In this document: one piece after another, positions 15,994-22,827 of the stretch
How positions within the stretch are numbered: position 1 is the stretch's first letter
How the letters are laid out: each line of letters starts with the position of its first letter
NCBI GenBank assembly: GCA_934747965.1
Contig: CAKVHI010000006.1
Coordinates: forward strand, 23,550-87,549
Direction: 5' to 3'
Length of the DNA: 64,000 nucleotides
DNA from: an uncultured Clostridia bacterium
GTDB taxonomy: Bacteria > Bacillota > Clostridia > Christensenellales > UBA1242
Notes under the pieces: model-generated
The model's database searches: none
What the model saw: the letters and a program-made list of their open reading frames with translations, nothing else
What the model was told of the DNA's origin: nothing
Program-made: the position numbers and the translations under genes

Positions 15994-16770
15994 TTAAAAT
16001 AAATGAAATAAAAATTGATTTAATATCAAAAATATAGAAAGAATGATTAAGTAAATTGCAAAATAAGAGTAAGTATTATTTTTTATTATTTTTATCATAA
16101 ATTTTATAGAGAAAATTCCAAACAATAAGCTTGCCAAAAATCCCGTCAAAATTTGCCCAAAACCAATCGAAGAAAGGGTTATAGGGGAAAATATTAACTC
16201 ATACAACAAACTTGCTAAAATGATTGGAATAGACAATAAAAATGAATATTCTAAAGCTTCTTCTTTCTTTACACTCAAAACAAGAGCCGAAGTTGTTGTG
16301 CTTCCACTTCGACTTAATCCCGGAAAAATTGCTAAGCCCTGAAATATGCCCATAACAGAAATTAAAGAATAATTCATGGTTTTGTAGTTTTTATATTTTT
16401 TGCTACAATAATCTGCAATAATCAGTAACAGACTCGTTGCCAGAAATCCAACAAAAAGCAAACTTCCAGAAAAAGCATTTTCGAAAAAGTCTTTAAATAA
16501 CAAGGCGATAATGAGTGTAGGAATTGTACCAACAACCAAAAATCTCATCTTTTTAGAAAAAGGATGCTTTATTAAGTCTATTAAACTTTTTCTGTAAACA
16601 ATTATAACAGCAAAAAGCGTTCCTAGATGAAGAATTATATCAAACAAAATAACATCACAAGATATTCCAAATATGTTTTGAAGCAAAACTAAATGTCCGC
16701 TAGAACTGACTGGTAAAAATTCGGTCAAACCTTGCATTATACCTAAAATTAAAGCAACAATTAAACTCAT
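15994..16770 (-). CDS. uppP: Undecaprenyl-diphosphatase UppP/BacA
   Basis: A 258-residue polytopic membrane enzyme that dephosphorylates undecaprenyl diphosphate, recycling the lipid carrier for peptidoglycan and conferring bacitracin tolerance. Both signature regions are present: QGLTEFLPVSSSGHL (13-27) and FPGLSRSGSTT (149-159). Length and about eight TM helices fit the family. The ATG at 16770 lies 6 nt after TAAAAT (complement of 16777-16782) with no ribosome site, so it is probably leaderless. Confidence 0.95.
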   Translation of the reverse strand: MSLIVALILGIMQGLTEFLPVSSSGHLVLLQNIFGISCDVILFDIILHLGTLFAVIIVYRKSLIDLIKHPFSKKMRFLVVGTIPTLIIALLFKDFFENAFSGSLLFVGFLATSLLLIIADYCSKKYKNYKTMNYSLISVMGIFQGLAIFPGLSRSGSTTTSALVLSVKKEEALEYSFLLSIPIILASLLYELIFSPITLSSIGFGQILTGFLASLLFGIFSIKFMIKIIKNNTYSYFAIYLIILSIFLILNQFLFHLF

Positions 16771-16871
16771 AATGCTATTTTATTCACAATAATAATTAAT
16801 ATGAAGCAATCGCTTTGTTTTTTTAAATCAAATTTGCTTTCTCATGACTTTTGATAATTTTAACAAAACTA

Positions 16872-16899
16872 TTGACATTTTTTTGTTTTGTGGTATACT
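16872..16899 (+). promoter_or_regulatory. Sigma-A promoter of the 16919 gene
   Basis: TTGACA (16872-16877), 16-bp spacer, TATACT (16894-16899). Confidence 0.75.
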
Positions 16900-16918
16900 T
16901 TTGATAAAGGATACGAGT

Positions 16919-17479
16919 ATGAAAAAAGTAATAAAAAATCAAACAAAGTCAAATCAAATTAACAAAAAAACAAATCAAACAAAAAAGCAAGCCATTAAAG
17001 CAACAAACAGACCTCAAAAACAAGAGAAATTTACAAAAATTCAAATAGTTTCTTTTGTTAGAGAATTAAAGAAACAATTTAAAAAATATAAAAATATTGA
17101 AAAATTAACTGTAATTGACACTGTTGAATCAGGGCTTCCAAAAATGAAAACCGATGAAAAATATTTTCTTTGTGCAAATCAAAATGGAAGGCCAGTTGTA
17201 AAAACAGGCTTTATGCTTAATTATGGCTATAAAAAACTTGCAAGTGGTTGCTTTGTTCCTGTTGATAGACCTGCTGTTTTGGCACTAAGAACTTCAAAAA
17301 ATATTGAATTTTCAGATTCTTTTGGTGCAAACACAAAACTTAGAGCAGGAGATTATGTTGTGGTTTACAATAAAAATATAATTGGTATGAAAAAATCAGA
17401 ATTTGAAGAAAATTATAAACCAGACAAAACTGCAAAATCTATTTTAAATTCTTATGAAAATCGAGAAAAAACTTTATAG
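16919..17479 (+). CDS. Hypothetical protein with Lys/Asn/Gln-rich N-terminus
   Basis: A 186-residue protein. I place the start at ATG 16919, after the promoter at 16872-16899; upstream codons in this frame overlap that promoter. Residues 1-45 are low-complexity (Lys, Asn, Gln, Thr) and probably disordered. The remainder is a compact domain with conserved-looking segments (FMLNYGYKKLASGCFVPVDR and LRAGDYVVVYNKNIIGM). I recognise no family. A bidirectional terminator separates it from convergent groL. Confidence 0.7.
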   Translation: MKKVIKNQTKSNQINKKTNQTKKQAIKATNRPQKQEKFTKIQIVSFVRELKKQFKKYKNIEKLTVIDTVESGLPKMKTDEKYFLCANQNGRPVVKTGFMLNYGYKKLASGCFVPVDRPAVLALRTSKNIEFSDSFGANTKLRAGDYVVVYNKNIIGMKKSEFEENYKPDKTAKSILNSYENREKTL

Positions 17480-17491
17480 TTTTTTGTTAAT

Positions 17492-17526
17492 AAAAAAAGT
17501 TGAAGCGTGTTGCTTCAACTTTTTTT
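17492..17526. terminator. Bidirectional terminator between the 16919 gene and groL
   Basis: A perfect 15-bp inverted repeat (17492-17506 and 17512-17526) with core GTTGAAGC/GCTTCAAC, an A7 tract on the left and T7 on the right. Confidence 0.9.
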
Positions 17527-17585
17527 CAAAATATAAACATTTAAAAATTTAATAATAATAAAATAAAAGAAAAATTGTTATTTTT

Positions 17586-19208
17586 TTAATCTTGATAATC
17601 AGAATTTATATTTTTTTCTTTCAAATTTGATTTTTCATCATCAACAACCAAAACTTCAGTTGTAAGTAAGGTTGCAGCAACGCTTCCAGCATTTTGAATT
17701 GCACTTCGTGCAACTTTTGTTGGGTCAACAATTCCAGCCTCAAACATATTAACAAATTTGTCGTTTAAAGCATCGTAACCAAAATTAATATCATTTTTAT
17801 TTAAAACTTCGTTTATAATCAAACTGCCTTCAACACCACTATTTTTTGCAATTTGTTTTATTGGTTCTTGTATGGCTTTAAGCACAATTTCAGCACCAAT
17901 TTTTTCATCTCCAGAAAGTGTAGAAATTAAATTTTCAAGATTATTTATGCAACACAAATAACTGCTTCCGCCCCCAACAACAACGCCTTCTTGAGCAGCG
18001 GCTTTAGTTGCAGATAGAGCATCTTCAAGTCTTAATTTCTTGTCTTGCATTTCAACTTCAGTGATAGCACCAACTTTAATAATTGCAACACCACCAGTTA
18101 ATTTTGCAAGTCTTTCTTCAAGTTTGGATTTATCATATTCGCTTGTTGTATTTTTGATTGAGGCTTTTATTTGTGCCTTTCGATTTTCAATTTCATTTTT
18201 GTCGCCGTAACCTTCAATAATAGTCGTTGTTTCTTTGTTTACTTTAATTTGTCTTGCTTTTCCAAGCATATCTATAGTAACATCTTTAAGTTCTGTTCCA
18301 AGTTCACTGCTAACAAATTTTGCACCAGTAAGAGCACAAATATCATTCAAAATATCTGTCCTTTTGTCGCCAAAACTTGGGGCTTTTGTTATTGCAACAT
18401 TAAATGTGCCTCTAAGTTTGTTGACAACTATTGTAGCAAGAGCTTCGCTTTCAAGGTCATCACAAATAATCAAAAGTTTAAGGTTGTTTTGAACAACTTG
18501 TTCCAAAATAGGCAAAATTTCTTGAATGTTAGTAATTTTTTTGTCAGTTACTAAAATACTTGCCGAATCAAAAGTTGTTTCAACCTTTTCCATGTCTGTT
18601 GCAAGATAAGTGCTAACCAATCCTCTGTCAAATTGTAAACCTTCAACAATGTTAAGTTCAGTTTTCATTGTTTTGCTTTCTTCAATGCTGATAACACCGT
18701 CTTTGCCAACTTTTTCAAAAGCATCGGCAATGATAGAGCCTATTTCTTCATCTTGACTTGAAATTGTTGCAACATTTTTAATATCATCTTTGCTTGAAAT
18801 TGGTTTAGAAACTTCTTTTAACCTTTCGGTTACAACATCAACGGCCTTAAAAATTCCTTTTCTCAAAATTATAGGATTGGCTCCAGCCGTAAAGTTTTTC
18901 ATTCCTTCTTTAATAATGCTTTGAGCAAGCACACAACTTGTTGTTGTTCCATCTCCTGCAACATCATTAGTTTTTATGCTAACTTCTTTAATTAAATTAG
19001 CACCCAAATTTTCAAAAGGGTCAGCAAGTTCAATTTCCTTTGCAATAGTCACACCATCGTTTGTGATAAGTGGGGTAGAGTACTTTCGTTCTAACACCAC
19101 ATTTCTGCCCTTAGGTCCAAGAGTGATTTTAACAGTGTCACTAACTGCATTAACACCTTTTTCTAAGGCTTTTCTGGCACTTTCGCCTAATAATATTTTT
19201 TTTGCCAT
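17586..19208 (-). CDS. groL: Chaperonin GroEL
   Basis: A 540-residue ATP-dependent chaperonin subunit. It starts MAKKILLGESARKALEKG, and has DTVKITLGPKGRNVVLE, the GDGTTT nucleotide motif and GGVAIIKVGA. The C-terminus ends in a charged stretch and lacks the usual Gly-Gly-Met repeat tail. AGGAG lies upstream of the ATG. It is the second gene of groS-groL, 51 nt after groS, driven by the promoter at 19565-19593. No CIRCE is visible upstream of the operon. Confidence 0.97.
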   Translation of the reverse strand: MAKKILLGESARKALEKGVNAVSDTVKITLGPKGRNVVLERKYSTPLITNDGVTIAKEIELADPFENLGANLIKEVSIKTNDVAGDGTTTSCVLAQSIIKEGMKNFTAGANPIILRKGIFKAVDVVTERLKEVSKPISSKDDIKNVATISSQDEEIGSIIADAFEKVGKDGVISIEESKTMKTELNIVEGLQFDRGLVSTYLATDMEKVETTFDSASILVTDKKITNIQEILPILEQVVQNNLKLLIICDDLESEALATIVVNKLRGTFNVAITKAPSFGDKRTDILNDICALTGAKFVSSELGTELKDVTIDMLGKARQIKVNKETTTIIEGYGDKNEIENRKAQIKASIKNTTSEYDKSKLEERLAKLTGGVAIIKVGAITEVEMQDKKLRLEDALSATKAAAQEGVVVGGGSSYLCCINNLENLISTLSGDEKIGAEIVLKAIQEPIKQIAKNSGVEGSLIINEVLNKNDINFGYDALNDKFVNMFEAGIVDPTKVARSAIQNAGSVAATLLTTEVLVVDDEKSNLKEKNINSDYQD

Positions 19209-19259
19209 ATTAACTCCTAATGTATAATTTTTTTTGTAAATTTGCTAATTTTTGAATAA

Positions 19260-19547
19260 TTAATCTTCAATAACAGCCAAAATATCTGCTTGACGAACAA
19301 CAACAAATTCTTCGCCATCAATTTTTATATTGCTTCCAGCATATTTGCTAAAAACAACTTTGTCGCCAACTTTAACTACCATTTTAACATCTTTTCCGTC
19401 AACAAAACCGCCTTCGCCCACGCTGATGACTGTTGCAATTTGTGGTTTTTCTTTGTCAGACACAGGCAAAAAAATTCCGCTGTTAGTTGTTTCACTCATT
19501 TTTTCTTCTTTCAAAACAACTTTGTCAAATAAAGGTTTTAATTTCAT
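19260..19547 (-). CDS. groS: Co-chaperonin GroES
   Basis: 95-residue GroES lid subunit. I set the start at 19547 (MKLKPLFDKVVL) because an AGGAGGG ribosome site lies just upstream; a longer start would translate through that site. The mobile-loop region (EKMSETTNSGIFLPVSDKEK) and GDKVVFSKYAG are typical. First gene of the groS-groL operon. Confidence 0.96.
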   Translation of the reverse strand: MKLKPLFDKVVLKEEKMSETTNSGIFLPVSDKEKPQIATVISVGEGGFVDGKDVKMVVKVGDKVVFSKYAGSNIKIDGEEFVVVRQADILAVIED

Positions 19548-19564
19548 AGTCCCTCCTATCAAAA

Positions 19565-19593
19565 ATTATAAATATATTTTTTTTAATTGTAAA
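19565..19593 (-). promoter_or_regulatory. Sigma-A promoter of groS-groL
   Basis: On the minus strand: TTTACA (complement of 19588-19593), exactly 17 bp, TATAAT (complement of 19565-19570). The short leader carries AGGAGGG. Confidence 0.85.
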
Positions 19594-19595
19594 GA

Positions 19596-19606
19596 ATTAG
19601 TGCCAA
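19596..19606 (-). promoter_or_regulatory. TTGGCACTAAT element upstream of the groS promoter
   Basis: On the minus strand, TTGGCACTAAT sits 2 nt upstream of the -35 box. The identical 11-mer sits 2 nt upstream of the hrcA -35 box (43417-43427). It resembles half a CIRCE (TTAGCACTC), but no second half is present here. Confidence 0.6.
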
Positions 19607-19747
19607 CTTTTTTTAATTTTTTGCTTTTTTGTCAAAATTTTTAAGATATTTTTTTATTTAGGTGTTATTTTATTTTTTTAAAAAATATATTATAGAAAAC
19701 TAAAATTTTTTTATTGTTAACTAATATTAAAAATTAAAGGAATAAAT

Positions 19748-20557
19748 ATGAAAAAAAATAATTATGATGCCTATGCAAAATATAGATATAATTATAAACC
19801 GCAAAAATATAGCAAAAAAGGTAACAAAGTTTTTGCAATTTTGTTTGTGCTTTTATGTGTTTCTGTTGTTATTTTTTTCTCTATTAGTTTTTCAAATTTT
19901 TTGGTGGTAGGAAAAGTTGTCAACATAAATTCATCCTATTTGCTAGACACAAAAACTCTTTATGCTTTAAGTTTAGATAGTGTGAATAGTTTGGAAGATG
20001 CAAATAAAAAAAGCCTAGAGCAACAAAAGCAAGGCGGGGCAGGGTTTGTTTATGCAGTAAGTAACAGTTACTATCTTGTAAGTTCAATTTATGCTTCGCA
20101 AAAAGATGCTCAAAAGGTCTTAGAAAACCTAAAATCTTCTAACATTTTTGCCAAAGTAATAAAAATAAATCTTCCAGCAATAAATTTGAAAGTTAGTTTA
20201 AACTCTAATTCAACAAAAATATTGTCTGACGGATTAAACTTATTTTATCAGAATTATCAGTCTTTATATAACTATTCACTAGATTTTGATAAACAAAATA
20301 TAGATTTAATAAAATTAAAAAGTTTAATAAAGGACCGACAAAACCAAAATTTAAAGATTATAAATGAATTTTCAAGCCATTTTGAAAAAAGTTCAAATAT
20401 CGCAATTTTATACACAAAAATATATTTGAATAAACTAAATCAAAGCCTTGAAAATTTACAACTTCAAGATGAAAGCGTAAATTTATCAAGTCAAATTAAG
20501 CAAACTTATTGCAAAATAATAAATGAATACTTAAATTTGTGCAAAGAGATAAACTAA
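19748..20557 (+). CDS. Single-pass membrane protein, possible SPOR-like domain
   Basis: A 269-residue protein with a Tyr/Lys-rich cytoplasmic N-terminus, a TM helix at about 28-50, and an extracytoplasmic region. Residues about 95-140 (GGAGFVYAVSNSYYLVSSIY, then SQKDAQKVLENLK and FAKVIKI) resemble a SPOR domain, which binds denuded peptidoglycan at division or spore septa. The C-terminal 120 residues are helical. AAAGGA precedes the ATG. The SPOR call is tentative. Confidence 0.55.
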   Translation: MKKNNYDAYAKYRYNYKPQKYSKKGNKVFAILFVLLCVSVVIFFSISFSNFLVVGKVVNINSSYLLDTKTLYALSLDSVNSLEDANKKSLEQQKQGGAGFVYAVSNSYYLVSSIYASQKDAQKVLENLKSSNIFAKVIKINLPAINLKVSLNSNSTKILSDGLNLFYQNYQSLYNYSLDFDKQNIDLIKLKSLIKDRQNQNLKIINEFSSHFEKSSNIAILYTKIYLNKLNQSLENLQLQDESVNLSSQIKQTYCKIINEYLNLCKEIN

Positions 20558-20710
20558 TTATAGCCAAATTGTTTATTAGAATAATGTTAAATTATATGAA
20601 ATGTAATGTTCTTGAAGATAAAAATTAGTGTTTTAAAAACTATTTCATAAAATAAAAAGAATAATAATTTAAATTTCATTTTAAAAAATTTTTATTCTTT
20701 TTTTGTTTTG

Positions 20711-20728
20711 TGTTATAATAATTACATG
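20711..20728 (+). promoter_or_regulatory. Extended -10 promoter giving a leaderless uvrB mRNA
   Basis: TGT-TATAAT (20711-20719) ends 6 nt before ATG 20726. An in-frame TTG at 20708 would lie upstream of the -10 box and so cannot be in the transcript. Confidence 0.65.
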
Positions 20729-22687
20729 GATTATTCGCATAAATTTGAAGTGGTCAGCAAGTTTATTCCAAGTGGCGACCAACCCAAAGCAATAGAAAGT
20801 TTATCTCAAGGCATTTTAGACGGTCTTAAAAGTCAAGTTTTGGTGGGAGTTACAGGAAGTGGTAAGACTTACACAATGGCAAAAGTTATTGAAAAACTAA
20901 ACCGACCAGTTTTGGTGCTTGCTCATAACAAAACATTGGCAGCGCAACTTTGCAATGAATTTAGGGAGTTTTTTCCAAACAATAGAGTAGAGTTTTTTGT
21001 TTCTTATTATGATTACTATCAACCTGAAGCATACATTGTTTCTAGCGACACATATATAGAAAAAGATATGAGCATAAATGACGATATAGACAAACTTCGT
21101 CATAGTGCCACCTGTTCGCTTTTAGAGCGTAATGACACAATCGTTGTGGCATCTGTGTCGTGCATATATGGTCTTGGGAGCCCCGAGGAATATTCAGGAC
21201 TTCAAATTTCGCTACGCCCGGGCGATAAAATTGAACGAGATGAAGTAATTTCTAGGCTTGTGAACATTCAGTATGAAAGAAATGACATAGATTTTAAACG
21301 CGCCACTTTCAGAGTTAGGGGGGATATTGTTGAAGTTATCCCGGCTTATTCTAGTGTAACCGCCTACAGAATTGAATTTTTTGGCGATGAAATTGATAAA
21401 TTAAGTGAAATTGACATAGTATCAGGGAAAGTTATATGTGTGCTTTCACATATTGCCATATATCCCGCAAGCCATTATGCGGTTGGAAGCGAAAAACTTT
21501 TGAATGTTTTAAAGATAATTGAAAAAGACGCTGAAATTGAAGTTGAAGAAATGCGAAACAAGGGCAAACTTTTAGAGGCGGAAAGATTAAAACAACGCAC
21601 AAGTTATGACATTGAAATGATGAGAGAAATGGGTTATTGCAATGGAATTGAAAACTATTCTCGATATTTTGACGGAAGAAGTGTTGGAGAACCCCCATTT
21701 ACTCTTTTAGACTATTTTAATAAAAATTTTGTTTTGTTTGTTGATGAAAGCCACATAACCATTCCGCAAATTCGGGCAATGTATAACGGAGATAGAAGCC
21801 GAAAGGTTAATCTTGTTGATTACGGATTTAGGCTAAAATCGAGTTTTGATAATCGTCCTCTTACATTTGATGAGTTTAATGAAAAATTAGGACAAGTTAT
21901 TTATGTTTCAGCAACACCAAATGAATATGAACTTAAAAAAGCCGATAATGTTGTTGAACAAATAATCAGGCCAACAGGATTGTTAGACCCTCAAGTTGAA
22001 GTAAGAAAAATTGAAGGTCAGATTGATGACCTTATTTCAGAAATTCATAAAACAATAATCAAAGGTGGGCGGATTTTGGTTACGACTTTAACCAAAAAAA
22101 TGAGTGAATCTTTAACAAACTATTTGATAGATTATGGAATTAAAGTTAAATATCTTCACAGTGAAATAGACACGCTTGAACGAATTGATATAATAAATTC
22201 TCTTCGAGAAGGTGAAATTGATGTTGTTGTGGGAATTAATCTGTTGAGAGAAGGCTTAGATATTCCTGAAGTTATGCTTGTTTGTATTTTAGATGCCGAT
22301 AAAGAAGGCTTTTTGCGAAGTGAAACTTCTCTTATCCAAACTATTGGCCGTGCTGCCAGAAATAGTGAAGCAAAAGTTATTATGTATGCCGATTGCATCA
22401 CAAAAAGCATGAAAAGGGCCATTGATGAAACTAACAGGCGTAGGCAAATTCAAATGGAATATAATAAAGAGCATAATATTGTTCCAAAAACTATCAAAAA
22501 AGAAATTAAAAATACTCTTGATATTGGAAAGAAAGTTGACGGAGAGCGACAAAAAATTGATGTTAAAGACATTCCAAAGCAAATTGAACTTTTGAAAGGT
22601 TTGATGAATGAGGCAAGCAAAAACCTTGATTTTGAAAAAGCAATTTTGCTTAGAGAACAAATTAAAGAACTTAAAAAGTTGATTTAA
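20726..22687 (+). CDS. uvrB: UvrABC system protein B
   Basis: 653-residue helicase-like damage-verification subunit of nucleotide excision repair. Walker A is GVTGSGKT (41-48), with YYDYYQPEAYI in the beta-hairpin region, DESH (helicase II), VSATPNEYEL, the INLLREGLDIPEV block and QTIGRAARN. A C-terminal UVR motif (LKGLMNEASKNLDFEKA) binds UvrC. The start at 20726 is set by the -10 box 6 nt upstream. uvrA follows 140 nt later, across the cloverleaf element. Confidence 0.97.
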   Translation: MDYSHKFEVVSKFIPSGDQPKAIESLSQGILDGLKSQVLVGVTGSGKTYTMAKVIEKLNRPVLVLAHNKTLAAQLCNEFREFFPNNRVEFFVSYYDYYQPEAYIVSSDTYIEKDMSINDDIDKLRHSATCSLLERNDTIVVASVSCIYGLGSPEEYSGLQISLRPGDKIERDEVISRLVNIQYERNDIDFKRATFRVRGDIVEVIPAYSSVTAYRIEFFGDEIDKLSEIDIVSGKVICVLSHIAIYPASHYAVGSEKLLNVLKIIEKDAEIEVEEMRNKGKLLEAERLKQRTSYDIEMMREMGYCNGIENYSRYFDGRSVGEPPFTLLDYFNKNFVLFVDESHITIPQIRAMYNGDRSRKVNLVDYGFRLKSSFDNRPLTFDEFNEKLGQVIYVSATPNEYELKKADNVVEQIIRPTGLLDPQVEVRKIEGQIDDLISEIHKTIIKGGRILVTTLTKKMSESLTNYLIDYGIKVKYLHSEIDTLERIDIINSLREGEIDVVVGINLLREGLDIPEVMLVCILDADKEGFLRSETSLIQTIGRAARNSEAKVIMYADCITKSMKRAIDETNRRRQIQMEYNKEHNIVPKTIKKEIKNTLDIGKKVDGERQKIDVKDIPKQIELLKGLMNEASKNLDFEKAILLREQIKELKKLI

Positions 22688-22701
22688 ATTATCAGTGTTG
22701 C

Positions 22702-22813
22702 GTGGCTTGGGCTTTAAGGCATAAAATTTAACGCATTTCATGCGTTAAATTTGGCTTTCACTTTGTGAAAGTAACTTTGCAAAGCAAAGTATGCCTTAAA
22801 GCCCAAAAACCAC
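22702..22813. repeat. Cloverleaf palindromic element between uvrB and uvrA
   Basis: A perfect 17-bp closing stem (22707-22723 with 22790-22806) is extended by GTGG/CCAC (22702-22705 with 22810-22813). It encloses three perfect hairpins: 12 bp with a 5-nt loop (22724-22735 with 22741-22752), 7 bp (22755-22761 with 22765-22771) and 7 bp (22774-22780 with 22784-22790). There is no T-tract, so it is not a simple terminator. This looks like a non-autonomous palindromic element or a structured intercistronic RNA. It covers most of the uvrB-uvrA gap and ends 15 nt before the uvrA ATG. Confidence 0.85.
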
Positions 22814-22827
22814 AAAAGGATATAAAA

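Noticed and set aside
18171..18554. Open frames antisense to groL
   Set aside because: Composition and position follow the groL reading frame; there are no start signals.
19548..19650. CIRCE upstream of groS
   Set aside because: Only a left-half-like TTGGCACTA is present. The matching right half at 9-nt spacing is absent.
20708..20725. TTG start for uvrB
   Set aside because: It overlaps or precedes the TATAAT -10 box, so it cannot lie within the mRNA.
22765..22827. N-terminal extension of uvrA
   Set aside because: It would translate through the cloverleaf. The ATG at 22828 has AAAGGA and matches the usual UvrA start.
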